Part shown: positions 54,927 through 64,000 of the stretch, piece by piece | Layout of the letters: every line of letters starts with the position of its first letter | How positions within the stretch are numbered: position 1 is the stretch's first letter | From: Pseudomonas sp. UBA5706 | Lineage (GTDB): Bacteria; Pseudomonadota; Gammaproteobacteria; Pseudomonadales; Pseudomonadaceae | Direction: 5' to 3' | DNA length: 64,000 bases | Assembly: GCF_002419965.1 (NCBI RefSeq) | Contig: NZ_DIHC01000002.1 | Location: forward strand, 1 to 64,000 | Translations under genes and position numbers: made by a program | The notes under the pieces: generated by a model | What the model was told of the DNA's origin: nothing | What the model saw: only the letters and a program-made list of their open reading frames with translations | The model's database searches: none

Positions 54927-55733
54927 TCAATGCAGATCCAGGACGTCCTGCATGTCGTACAGTCCGGCCTGCTGACCATCGAGCCACAGCGCTGCGCGAA
55001 CTGCACCTTTGGCAAACGTCATTCGACTGGAGGCCTTGTGGGTGATTTCCAGGCGTTCACCTTCGGCAGCGAACAGCACGGTGTGATCACCTACCACGTC
55101 ACCGCCGCGCACGGTGGCGAAGCCGATGGTGTCGCGCTCCCGCACGCCGGTATGACCCTGACGGCCGTAGACCGCGACTTTACTTAGATCAAGACCCAGC
55201 GTGCTGGCAATCACCTCCCCCATGCTGACCGCCGTACCCGACGGCGCGTCGACCTTGTTGCGATGATGCGCTTCGATAATCTCGATGTCCGCATCTTCGC
55301 CCATCACCCGAGCGGCCAGCTCAAGCAGCTTGAACGACAAATTCACACCGACGCTGAAGTTGGACGCGAAGACGATCGGAATCTCTTTGCTCGCATCAAG
55401 CAGCAGATGCTTCTGCTCGGCGGTCAGGCCGGTGGTGCCAATCACCATGGCCTTGCCGGATTTGCGGCAGAACGCCAGGTTTTTCAGCATTACATCAGGC
55501 AAGGTGAAATCGATCAGGACGTCGAACTCTTCCGCGACCTGCTCCAGATTGCCAGTCAACTGCACGCCGATACGCCCTAGCGAAGCCAGCTCGCCAGCGT
55601 CAGCACCGATCATCGTGCTACCCGGACGAACGATCGCCGCAGTCAGCCCGGTCAACGGTGCGCGCTCCTGAACGGCTTCGATCAGGTGCCTGCCCATGCG
55701 TCCGGCAGCACCCATTACAGCAATACGTCGCAT
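54927..55733 (-). CDS. dapB: 4-hydroxy-tetrahydrodipicolinate reductase
   Basis: This 268-residue enzyme reduces hydroxy-tetrahydrodipicolinate in the lysine/diaminopimelate pathway. The NAD(P) site is IAVMGAAGRMGRHL, near residues 4-17; the substrate site is EAHHRNKVDAPSGTA with the catalytic H-H and K; the FTLPD and GTTGLT segments are also present. The start is nine bases after the dnaJ stop, in the same direction, so it may be partly expressed from the heat-shock operon. Confidence 0.96.
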   Translation of the reverse strand: MRRIAVMGAAGRMGRHLIEAVQERAPLTGLTAAIVRPGSTMIGADAGELASLGRIGVQLTGNLEQVAEEFDVLIDFTLPDVMLKNLAFCRKSGKAMVIGTTGLTAEQKHLLLDASKEIPIVFASNFSVGVNLSFKLLELAARVMGEDADIEIIEAHHRNKVDAPSGTAVSMGEVIASTLGLDLSKVAVYGRQGHTGVRERDTIGFATVRGGDVVGDHTVLFAAEGERLEITHKASSRMTFAKGAVRAALWLDGQQAGLYDMQDVLDLH

Positions 55734-55742
55734 GCCCCGCTC

Positions 55743-56870
55743 CTATAGGTCGCCGAAGAAGCGCTTCACGCCTTCGAACCAGCCGCTGGCTTTGGGCGAA
55801 TGGGAGCTGTCACCTTCCAGAGAGGCACGGAACTCTTCAAGCAGCTCACGCTGACGACGACCCAGGTTGACCGGCGTCTCCACCGCAACACGGCACATCA
55901 GATCGCCCGCACCACCACCACGCACCGGCGCGACACCCTTGCCGCGCAAACGGAACTGCTTGCCGGTTTGCGTGCCTTCCGGGATTTTCAGCTTGACGCG
56001 ACCATCCAGCGTTGGCACTTCCAGCTCGCCACCCAACGCGGCATCGGTAAAGCTGATCGGCACTTCGCAGTAGAGGTGCTTCCCGTCACGCTGGAAGATC
56101 GCGTGCTCACGCACGTTGATTACCACGTACAGATCGCCCGTTGGACCACCCTGCACGCCTGCCTCGCCTTCGCCGGACAAACGAATGCGGTCGCCGGTAT
56201 CGACACCCGCAGGCACCTTGACCGACAAGGTTTTGTATTCTTCGACACGGCCTTCGCCATGACAGGAATCACATGGGTCGGAAATAATCTTGCCGTTGCC
56301 GTGGCAACGCGGACACGTCTGCTGGACAGAGAAGAAACCCTGCTGCATGCGCACCTGGCCAATGCCACCACAGGTCGGACAAGTGACAGGAGAGGAGCCT
56401 TTCTTCGCACCGCTGCCATCACAAGGCTTGCAGTTGACCAGCGTCGGCACACGAATGCTGACTGTGGTGCCACGCACGGCCTCTTCAAGATTCAGTTCAA
56501 GCGTATACCGCAGATCGCTGCCACGCTGAGCGCCGCCACGACCACCGCCGCCGGCACGCGCCCCTCCGAAGAAGTCACTGAAGACATCCCCAAAGATGTC
56601 GGAGAAATTAGCGCCGCCGCCGAAACCGCCGCCGCCCATGCCTTGATCGACACCGGCATGACCGTATTGGTCATAGGCCGCACGCTTGCTGGCATCAGAC
56701 AGCACTTCGTAGGCCTCGTTGGCTTCCTTGAACGCATCCTCCGAGGCTTTGTCGCCCGGATTGCGGTCGGGGTGATACTTCATGGCGAGACGACGATACG
56801 CCTTTTTCAGGTCCGCCTCGCTGGAGCCACGCTCCACCCCTAATACTTCGTAATAATCACGCTTTGACAT
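55743..56870 (-). CDS. dnaJ: Chaperone DnaJ (Hsp40)
   Basis: The 375-residue co-chaperone stimulates DnaK ATPase and delivers substrates. The J domain (residues 3-70) has the HPD tripeptide in MKYHPDRNPGD. A glycine/phenylalanine region follows, then four zinc repeats: CKPCDGSG, CPTCGGIG, CPRCHGNG and CDSCHGEG. The two C-terminal substrate domains end the protein. The start at 56870 (MSKRDYYEVLGV) is the family start; the upstream 28 codons are not coding. It follows dnaK by 337 bp. Confidence 0.97.
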   Translation of the reverse strand: MSKRDYYEVLGVERGSSEADLKKAYRRLAMKYHPDRNPGDKASEDAFKEANEAYEVLSDASKRAAYDQYGHAGVDQGMGGGGFGGGANFSDIFGDVFSDFFGGARAGGGGRGGAQRGSDLRYTLELNLEEAVRGTTVSIRVPTLVNCKPCDGSGAKKGSSPVTCPTCGGIGQVRMQQGFFSVQQTCPRCHGNGKIISDPCDSCHGEGRVEEYKTLSVKVPAGVDTGDRIRLSGEGEAGVQGGPTGDLYVVINVREHAIFQRDGKHLYCEVPISFTDAALGGELEVPTLDGRVKLKIPEGTQTGKQFRLRGKGVAPVRGGGAGDLMCRVAVETPVNLGRRQRELLEEFRASLEGDSSHSPKASGWFEGVKRFFGDL

Positions 56871-57207
56871 AAGTTTTCTGCACTCTTGAGGATGTTCGGC
56901 ATGACCCTCCTGAGTTTGCCGAACTCGTTGAGCCCCTTTCAGGCCCGGACCCAACTCACGTCAATTTAACGATCCTGGTCTTGGTTCAACGGCCTTCTAT
57001 CGACCGATAAAAGCGGCACAACAAACCGGGCTGCAGGAGCATCCGGCTTTGCCACAAGGTTCGCGCCGTAACGCCGCAAGCCCTAAAAATTCCTGTGTTC
57101 CAGACACACCAACGCGGGAGCAAGCTCCCGCGCGGCGACATCCTACCAGTGACCACTCGACAGTGGTCAACTGGCGATCAAGTGAGCCTGCGCTTACTTT
57201 GGATGAA
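56871..57207. repeat. dnaK-dnaJ gap with REP-like palindrome
   Basis: The 337-bp gap holds no gene. Near 57113-57132 there is GCGGGAGCAAGCTCCCGC, an 18-bp palindrome of Pseudomonas REP type. A degenerate second REP-like unit (GCAGGAGCATCCGGCTTTGC) lies at about 57032-57051. The palindrome may partly terminate dnaK transcripts and set the dnaK:dnaJ ratio. Confidence 0.5.
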
Positions 57208-59127
<1,920 letters not shown>

Positions 59128-59231
59128 GTCTTGACTCTCCCGAAACTTGAATTAGGTTGCCGCAACTGCGTTTACAAATTGCGGTAATTTTTTAAACGCA
59201 TGGCCTGTAAATGGGGGCCACTCAGCTGATT

Positions 59232-59798
59232 TCAAGCCTGCTCGTCAATTGACGGTGCAACAGGCGAAGGTGCCTTGCTGACCACGACCATGGCCGGGCG
59301 CAGCAGACGACCATTAAGCTGATACCCCTTCTGAAACACCTTGAGCACACTGTTAGGCTCGACGTCAGCGCTTTCCTGCATCGCCATTGCCTGGTGATGC
59401 TCGGCGTTGAACGGTTGGCCATGCGGGTCGATGGCTTCCAACTGATAGCGCTTAAGCGTATCGCCGAACATTTTCAGGGTAAGTTCGATGCCTTCGCGCA
59501 TCGGCCGGATGCTTTCGTCATCCGGGCTGGACAGGTCCAGGCCGCGTTCCAGGCTGTCGACGATCGGCAGCAAGTCGCCAGCGAACTTCTCCAGTGCGAA
59601 TTTGTGAGCCTTTTCCACATCCTGCTCCGCACGGCGGCGGATGTTCTGCAGATCCGCCGCCACACGAAGAGACTGATCCTGGGCGGCAGCCAGTTGCTCT
59701 TCGAGCACTTGCACACGAGTTGCCAAATCTTCTCCGGAACTTGCCGCCTGAGCCGCTTGATCCTGAGCCTGCGTATCCGGATTCTGTTCGTCAGCCAT
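59232..59798 (-). CDS. grpE: Nucleotide exchange factor GrpE
   Basis: The 188-residue dimeric factor releases ADP from DnaK. A long N-terminal coiled coil (about residues 25-85) precedes the beta wing; LRVAADLQNIRRRAEQDVEKAHKFALEKFAGDLLPIVDSLERGL is the classic exchange-factor helix. The C terminus has VLKVFQKGYQLNGRLLRPAMVVVSK. GGAGGAGAG stands directly upstream of the ATG. A sigma-32 type promoter lies 54-81 bp before it. Confidence 0.96.
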   Translation of the reverse strand: MADEQNPDTQAQDQAAQAASSGEDLATRVQVLEEQLAAAQDQSLRVAADLQNIRRRAEQDVEKAHKFALEKFAGDLLPIVDSLERGLDLSSPDDESIRPMREGIELTLKMFGDTLKRYQLEAIDPHGQPFNAEHHQAMAMQESADVEPNSVLKVFQKGYQLNGRLLRPAMVVVSKAPSPVAPSIDEQA

Positions 59799-59851
59799 AG
59801 TTCTCTCCTCCCAATTACGTCCGTGAGCTCAACTCACGCTTCTGCCCGGCT

Positions 59852-59879
59852 ATATGGGGCCGTAATTTTCCGCTTCAAG
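59852..59879 (-). promoter_or_regulatory. Sigma-32 heat-shock promoter of grpE-dnaK-dnaJ
   Basis: On the minus strand CTTGAAG (59879-59873) and CCCCATAT (59859-59852) are separated by 13 bp. These match the sigma-32 consensus CTTGAAA...CCCCATNT at nearly every position. The element lies about 54 bp upstream of the grpE start. Confidence 0.85.
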
Positions 59880-60034
59880 GGCATTGGTTGCAGGACAACG
59901 CGAATAACCCTACAAATTTTCCGACATGACGCCTTGCGCAACTGAACCTGTCAAAACAACGCATCGGTGATAAAAATTCCTTGCCGCCCGTCAAATCGAC
60001 CTGGGTTAGGGCATTGTCAGCCGAAAGCCAAACA

Positions 60035-60050
60035 CTGTATAAATAACCAG
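60035..60050 (+). promoter_or_regulatory. LexA (SOS) box before recN
   Basis: CTGTATAAATAACCAG has the CTG-N10-CAG frame of the LexA operator and an AT-rich core. It is 25 bp before the recN start. recN is a standard SOS gene, so site and gene support each other. Confidence 0.85.
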
Positions 60051-60074
60051 ACAAATCGCTTGGGAGCCGCCCTT

Positions 60075-61751
60075 ATGCTGGTGCACCTGTCCATACACAA
60101 CTACGCCATCGTTGAACACCTGGATCTGGAACTGGATCGAGGCATGAGCGTCATTACCGGGGAAACCGGTGCCGGCAAGTCGATCATGCTCGACGCTCTG
60201 GGCCTGACGCTCGGTGATCGCGCCGACAGCGGGGTTGTGAGGCCGGGCGCCGACAAGGCCGATATCCTGGCCACGTTTGACGTTGGCGATATTCCCGAAG
60301 CACGCGCATGGCTTGGCGAACGAGACATGGAAACCGACGGGCCGTGCATCCTGCGTCGGGTCATCACCCCCGAGGGTCGCTCTCGCTCCTATATAAATGG
60401 CACGCCCTGCCCTCAAGGTGATGTCAAAGCGCTGGGCGAGCTGTTGATCGATATTCACAGCCAGCACGAACACCAGTCCCTGCTCAAAACCGATACCCAT
60501 CGCCGACTGCTGGATGAATACGCCGGCGCTACCGATCTTGCGCGTCAAGTGCATCTGGCCGCGCAACGCTGGCGCCAGACTCGCCACGAACTGGAACGCC
60601 TTTCCAATTCTGGCGATGAACAGCGTGCCAAACACCAGTTACTGAGTTATCAGCTCGAAGAACTCGAAGGCCTGAGCCTGGGCGAGAATGAACTCGAACA
60701 ACTGGAGCAGGAACACACGACCCTGACCAATGCCGAAAGCCTGTTGGGCATTTGCCGACAGGTGGTCGAACTGTGCAGTGAAAGCGATTCGGGCAACGCA
60801 CTGAATGCGCTGACGGCTAGCCTCAATCGCCTGACCAGCGTGAACAACTCGCCAGATGCGCTCAATGAGGCGACCAATCTGCTGTCCAGCGCGCAGATTC
60901 AGGTTGAAGAAGCCGTCGGTGAAATCAACCGCTTTCTTGATCGCTTCGAGGCCGACCCTGCGCGCCTGCAGCAGATCGAGGAACGCCTGGACACCATTTA
61001 CACACTGGCGCGCAAACATCGGGTACAGCCCACCGAAGTTGCCGCGCTGCATCAGAAGCTGCTCGACGAAATCGAAACGCTCAACGCCAACGACGAAGCC
61101 ATCGAACGCTTGGAGCATGAGTTGGGCGCGTTCGCTCGTCACTATCAGGAAAAGGCTCGCGAACTGAGCGACTTGCGCCATAGGGCGGCGCCGGAACTTG
61201 CGCATGCGGTAGAGCACGAAATCCAGCGCCTGGGCATGCCCGGCGGCCGCTTTAACATCGAGCTGCGGGAAAACGTCGACAAAGAGCTTTCCCCCAACGG
61301 CCTGGAACAGGTTGAGCTATTGGTCAGTGCGAACCCGGGCCAACCGCTCAAGGCACTGGCGAAAGTCGCGTCAGGAGGTGAGCTTTCCCGCATCAGCCTG
61401 GCCATTCAGGTGATTACCGCGCAGACATCTCGCATTCCAACGCTGGTGTTCGACGAAGTCGACGTCGGCATCGGCGGCCCGACCGCAGAAATCGTCGGGC
61501 AGTTGCTGCGTCGCCTGGGCGAGCGCGGCCAGGTCATGACCGTGACCCACTTGCCGCAGGTTGCAGCGCAGGGCCATCAACATCTGTTCGTGCACAAGGT
61601 TCGCGAACAAGATGCCACGCGCACTGCGGTTTCCAAACTCAGTAAAAGCGAGCGCGTGGAAGAGGTGGCGCGGATGCTCGGCGGCATCGACCTGACCAAG
61701 GAGTCGCTGGCTCATGCGAGGAAGATGGTAGTGGCGGCGGCGAAGGCTTAG
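60075..61751 (+). CDS. recN: DNA repair protein RecN
   Basis: The 558-residue SMC-like ATPase acts in double-strand break repair by recombination. The N terminus has LSIHNYAIVEHLDLELDRGMSVITGETGAGKSIMLDALGLTLGDRAD with Walker A GETGAGKS near residues 30-37. Coiled coils (about 170-350) follow, and the C-terminal ATP lobe has VASGGELSRISLAIQ (signature) and TLVFDEVDVGIGGPTAEIVG (Walker B). The start at 60075 follows GGGAG; the frame upstream contains the LexA box. It is divergent from grpE and converges with fur. Confidence 0.97.
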   Translation: MLVHLSIHNYAIVEHLDLELDRGMSVITGETGAGKSIMLDALGLTLGDRADSGVVRPGADKADILATFDVGDIPEARAWLGERDMETDGPCILRRVITPEGRSRSYINGTPCPQGDVKALGELLIDIHSQHEHQSLLKTDTHRRLLDEYAGATDLARQVHLAAQRWRQTRHELERLSNSGDEQRAKHQLLSYQLEELEGLSLGENELEQLEQEHTTLTNAESLLGICRQVVELCSESDSGNALNALTASLNRLTSVNNSPDALNEATNLLSSAQIQVEEAVGEINRFLDRFEADPARLQQIEERLDTIYTLARKHRVQPTEVAALHQKLLDEIETLNANDEAIERLEHELGAFARHYQEKARELSDLRHRAAPELAHAVEHEIQRLGMPGGRFNIELRENVDKELSPNGLEQVELLVSANPGQPLKALAKVASGGELSRISLAIQVITAQTSRIPTLVFDEVDVGIGGPTAEIVGQLLRRLGERGQVMTVTHLPQVAAQGHQHLFVHKVREQDATRTAVSKLSKSERVEEVARMLGGIDLTKESLAHARKMVVAAAKA

Positions 61752-61792
61752 CGCCGCGCCTCACTTGGTCGTCCCTGAATCCTGAAAACAAT

Positions 61793-61816
61793 AAAGGCGG
61801 CCCATGGGCCGCCTTT
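61793..61816. terminator. Bidirectional terminator between recN and fur
   Basis: AAAGGCGGCCC (61793-61803) pairs with GGGCCGCCTTT (61806-61816). The stem sits between two convergent genes and carries A and T tails; it is 42 bp after the recN stop and 21 bp after the fur stop. Confidence 0.75.
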
Positions 61817-61836
61817 ACTTTGTGTCAGAAAAAAAC

Positions 61837-62244
61837 TTATGCTTTTTTCTTGCGTACGTAAAGCACCAGATTGTGGTCTACCAGCTCGAAGCCGTGTTTG
61901 ATCACAATGGCTTTCTGCAGCTTCTCGATTTCTTCGTCGAAGAACTCGATCACTTCACCGGACTCCACGTTGACCATATGGTCGTGGTGGCCTCCGTCTG
62001 CCAGTTCGAATACGGCGTGACCGCCGTCGAAGTTGTGGCGCACCACCAACCCGGCTGCTTCGAACTGAGTCAAAACACGGTAAACCGTCGCCAGACCGAC
62101 GTCTTCGTTGGCCTCCATAAGCGCCTTGTAGACGTCCTCCGCGCTCATGTGGCGCTGCTCTGCAGAATCGAGCATTTGAAGGATCTTGACCCGCGGCAGG
62201 GTCACTTTAAGTCCAGCTTTGCGTAGTTCGCTATTTTCAACCAT
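61837..62244 (-). CDS. fur: Ferric uptake regulator Fur
   Basis: The 135-residue metalloregulator represses iron-uptake genes when bound to Fe(II). The winged-helix DNA-binding domain is residues 1-83 (ELRKAGLKVTLPRVKILQML; VGLATVYRVLTQFE). The dimer/metal domain has HHDHMVNVESGEVIEFFDEE. There is no cysteine in the protein, so the CxxC structural zinc site of E. coli Fur is absent, as in P. aeruginosa Fur. The start at 62244 (MVENSELRKAG) is the family start. The gene is divergent from bamE across 98 bp. Confidence 0.97.
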   Translation of the reverse strand: MVENSELRKAGLKVTLPRVKILQMLDSAEQRHMSAEDVYKALMEANEDVGLATVYRVLTQFEAAGLVVRHNFDGGHAVFELADGGHHDHMVNVESGEVIEFFDEEIEKLQKAIVIKHGFELVDHNLVLYVRKKKA

Positions 62245-62342
62245 GGTCAGCTTTCTCGCAGACGCTGCTTCGCAGCTTCTCTTAATGCAGGTATGATCGG
62301 GGTTTACGTTGTCCCAGCCAAGATAGTGGAAGTCGCCCACCG

Positions 62343-62867
62343 ATGCAAAACACCAAGCTCTTGCTAACCAGTTTCACCTTCGTGGGACTGCTCGCACTCG
62401 CCGGTTGTTCATTCCCCGGGGTTTATAAAATCGACATCCAACAGGGCAATGTCGTCACGCAGGACATGATAGACCAGTTGCGCCCGGGAATGACCCGACG
62501 GCAAGTACGGTTTATCATGGGCAACCCCTTGTTAGCCGATACTTTTCACCCAGATCGCTGGGACTACCTGTACAGCCTGCAGCCCGGTGGCGGGGAGCGG
62601 CAGCAGGAACGGGTCAGCCTGACCTTCAACGCTAACGATCAGCTGGCTAGCCTTTCCGGGGACTTCAAACCGGGCGTCAGCCGCGATGAGGCGATCCTCG
62701 GAAAGAGCAGCGACACAACCGTCACCCCTGAAAACAAAGGCGATCAGCCTCAGAAAGAAGAGCCGCCAAAGCCGGGCTCCCTGCTTGAGCAAATCCAGAA
62801 CGACGTCGACAAAGTCGAAACCGTTCCTGTACCGACGCAAGAACCATTGGATACCGATCCACGTTGA
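62343..62867 (+). CDS. bamE: Outer-membrane assembly lipoprotein BamE (OmlA)
   Basis: This 174-residue lipoprotein is part of the BAM complex that inserts outer-membrane barrels. The lipobox is LALAGC, with the lipidated cysteine near residue 22 after a short hydrophobic signal. The SmpA/OmlA domain has KIDIQQGNVVTQDMIDQLRPGMTRRQVRFIMGNPLLADTFHPDRWDYLYS. A proline/lysine-rich C-terminal extension (about 125-174) exceeds the E. coli protein. It is divergent from fur, as in other pseudomonads, where the gene is called omlA. Confidence 0.95.
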   Translation: MQNTKLLLTSFTFVGLLALAGCSFPGVYKIDIQQGNVVTQDMIDQLRPGMTRRQVRFIMGNPLLADTFHPDRWDYLYSLQPGGGERQQERVSLTFNANDQLASLSGDFKPGVSRDEAILGKSSDTTVTPENKGDQPQKEEPPKPGSLLEQIQNDVDKVETVPVPTQEPLDTDPR

Positions 62868-62898
62868 TTCAAGCCGCCGCACTCAAAACGGCAGCACG

Positions 62899-62926
62899 AA
62901 AAAGCCCGGCAAAGCCGGGCTTTTTT
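62899..62926 (+). terminator. Terminator after bamE
   Basis: AAAAAGCCCGGC (62899-62910) and GCCGGGCTTTTT (62914-62925) form a perfect 12-bp stem around AAA, followed by T. It is 32 bp beyond bamE and 31 bp before the end of the convergent rnfH, so it can serve both. Confidence 0.9.
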
Positions 62927-62955
62927 ACGCTCGCTCAATCGATCCGATGCAAAAC

Positions 62956-63276
62956 TTAAATCGACTTTACCTGCTTTTTGGCAAGCGCGGCCCTCTCCGC
63001 ACGCATCCGGCGCACCTCTTTCGGATCAACCAGCAGGGGTCGGTAGATTTCCACCCTGTCACCCTCCAGGAGCTGACGCGCTTCAGGCATCCCCACGGCC
63101 TTGCCAAATATACCCAAGGAACATCGAGCCAGATCCAGCCCTGTGACACGTTGCGCGATGCCCGAGGCCTCGACAGCCCCAAGCGCCGTCGTCCCGGCAG
63201 GGACCTGGAGTGAGATCAACTCCTGACATTCGGCGGTGGCATACACCACTTCGACGTGGATTGTCGGCTCAGCCAT
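62956..63276 (-). CDS. rnfH: RnfH-family ubiquitin-like protein
   Basis: The 106-residue beta-grasp protein (UPF0125) has IHVEVVYATAECQELISLQVPAGTTALGAVEASGIAQ, then GIFGKAV, GDRVEIYRPLLVDPKEVRRMRAERA. Its biochemical role is not settled; it accompanies RatA and is also called RatB. The start at 63276 (MAEPTIHVEVV) lies within the end of ratA (8-bp overlap), indicating coupled expression. The C-terminal basic tail ends KKQVKSI. Confidence 0.9.
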   Translation of the reverse strand: MAEPTIHVEVVYATAECQELISLQVPAGTTALGAVEASGIAQRVTGLDLARCSLGIFGKAVGMPEARQLLEGDRVEIYRPLLVDPKEVRRMRAERAALAKKQVKSI

Positions 63277-63703
63277 ACAACTCTTTGGCACGCTGACAGA
63301 AAGCATCGACCAACGTATTGGCCGCCTGATTGAACAACGGTCCAAGGGTGGCGCGCACGATAGAGCCGGAATAATCGAAAGACAGGTCAAGACTGATCTT
63401 GCACGCCTTTTCGTTCAGTACCTTGAAGGTCCACACGCCATGTAACTGGCTGAATGGCCCCTCTTCAAGGTTCATCTCAATGGTCTGTCCGGGCGTCAGC
63501 GTATTGCGGGTCACGAAATGCTGGCTTAAGCCGCCCTTGGCCACCTCCACCCGGGCCCGCATGGAGGTGTCGCTATGTTCGAGCACCGTAGCGCCGGAGC
63601 ACCAGGGCAGGAACTCCGAATAGCGAGCCACATCGTTGACCAAGTCATACAGCGCCTTTGCGGGATAGGGCAAAAGAGCCGAACGTTGAATATGCGTAGT
63701 CAT
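63269..63703 (-). CDS. ratA: START-domain toxin/ubiquinone-binding protein RatA
   Basis: This 144-residue protein belongs to the polyketide-cyclase/START family: MTTHIQRSALLPYPAKALYDLVNDVARYSEFLPWCSGATVLEHSD is diagnostic for RatA/YfjG, homologous to Coq10. E. coli RatA was described as blocking 70S formation; a role in quinone handling fits the Coq10 homology. The start at 63703 matches family N termini; 12 codons further upstream are not coding. It overlaps rnfH. Confidence 0.92.
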   Translation of the reverse strand: MTTHIQRSALLPYPAKALYDLVNDVARYSEFLPWCSGATVLEHSDTSMRARVEVAKGGLSQHFVTRNTLTPGQTIEMNLEEGPFSQLHGVWTFKVLNEKACKISLDLSFDYSGSIVRATLGPLFNQAANTLVDAFCQRAKELYG

Positions 63704-63710
63704 GTCAGCG

Positions 63711-64000
63711 TTATTTCCAAAGCTGAGCGGCAAAGACAATCAGAATGCCGATCGGCGCCACGTAGCGCATCAAAAAGAACGTCAAAGCGAACAGGACCGG
63801 GCTGCGTACCGACAACTCGTCACGTACTGCCGCACGTCCCATCACCCAACCTGCGAAAATCACAAAGCACAATCCACCCAGTGGCAGCATGATCCTCGAC
63901 GTGAAGAAGTCGATCACACCGAAGAAGTCAAGGCCCGCCGTCGCACCCCACTGGTAGAGGTGAAACGCGCCGCCTTCGTTCACGAAAAATTTGGCCTGCT
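63711..64000 (-). CDS. Sodium-dependent transporter (NSS family), 3' part only
   Basis: Only the C-terminal ~96 codons lie in the window; the frame stays open to the edge. The visible part has two or three membrane spans (FFTSRIMLPLGGLCFVIFAGWVMG; VLFALTFFLMRYVAPIGILIVFAAQLW), matching the last helices of YhdH/SLC6-type sodium symporters. The substrate, probably an amino acid, cannot be inferred from this part. The stop is seven bases before ratA. Confidence 0.75.
   Translation of the reverse strand, partial: QAKFFVNEGGAFHLYQWGATAGLDFFGVIDFFTSRIMLPLGGLCFVIFAGWVMGRAAVRDELSVRSPVLFALTFFLMRYVAPIGILIVFAAQLWK

Overview
The window is chromosomal DNA of a Pseudomonas species, probably of the syringae/fluorescens complex. 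The evidence is the conserved order tRNA-fMet-rimP-nusA-infB-rbfA-truB-rpsO-pnp, the divergent fur/bamE(omlA) pair, carAB-greA-yhbY-rlmE-ftsH-folP-glmM-tpiA-secG, many REP-type intergenic repeats built on a GTAGGAG...CTTGC core, and an McpS-like chemoreceptor. No phage, transposase, CRISPR array or plasmid gene was seen. The right end cuts a sodium-dependent transporter gene.

Positions 1-12.3 kb hold small housekeeping and sensory genes: a HAD phosphatase and TesB thioesterase, a GNAT acetyltransferase, a histone-deacetylase-like amidohydrolase, a BaiN/HI0933-type flavoprotein, an acyltransferase-3 membrane protein, an McpS-like chemoreceptor, a soluble PAS-PAS-MCP receptor (BdlA/Aer-like), a periplasmic binding protein and a YfcE-like phosphoesterase. 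The gap before the flavoprotein gene carries two tandem ~150-bp units, each with a perfect DnaA-box sequence.

Positions 12.3-24.2 kb form a carbohydrate island: an MFS exporter, a LacI-family regulator, and a leftward operon encoding a ribose-type ABC importer, a zinc alcohol dehydrogenase, an FGGY kinase and an SDR. Divergent from it run uronate dehydrogenase and an SMP-30 lactonase. Near-identical palindromes, resembling the E. coli GntR gluconate operator, lie upstream of both the regulator and the ABC operon, which suggests a single local regulon.

Positions 24.4-30.1 kb hold an orphan PhyH-like protein and an alkylsulfate/sulfonate-type module (AtsK-like dioxygenase plus an SsuACB-type ABC importer). 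Positions 30.4-32.3 kb encode a PAS-GGDEF cyclase with a response regulator fused to a CheC-like domain. An ~800-bp gene-free stretch follows.

Positions 33.1-64 kb are core genome, mostly on the minus strand: a BON protein, then pnp-rpsO-truB-rbfA-infB-nusA-rimP and tRNA-fMet (read right to left), tRNA-Leu(GAG), secG, tpiA, glmM, folP, ftsH, rlmE, yhbY (plus strand), greA, carB, carA, dapB, dnaJ, dnaK, grpE, recN (plus strand), fur, bamE (plus strand), rnfH and ratA. Several control sites can be read directly: a sigma-32 promoter before grpE, a LexA box before recN, a terminator/attenuator before carA, and three stacked terminator hairpins between tRNA-fMet and rimP.
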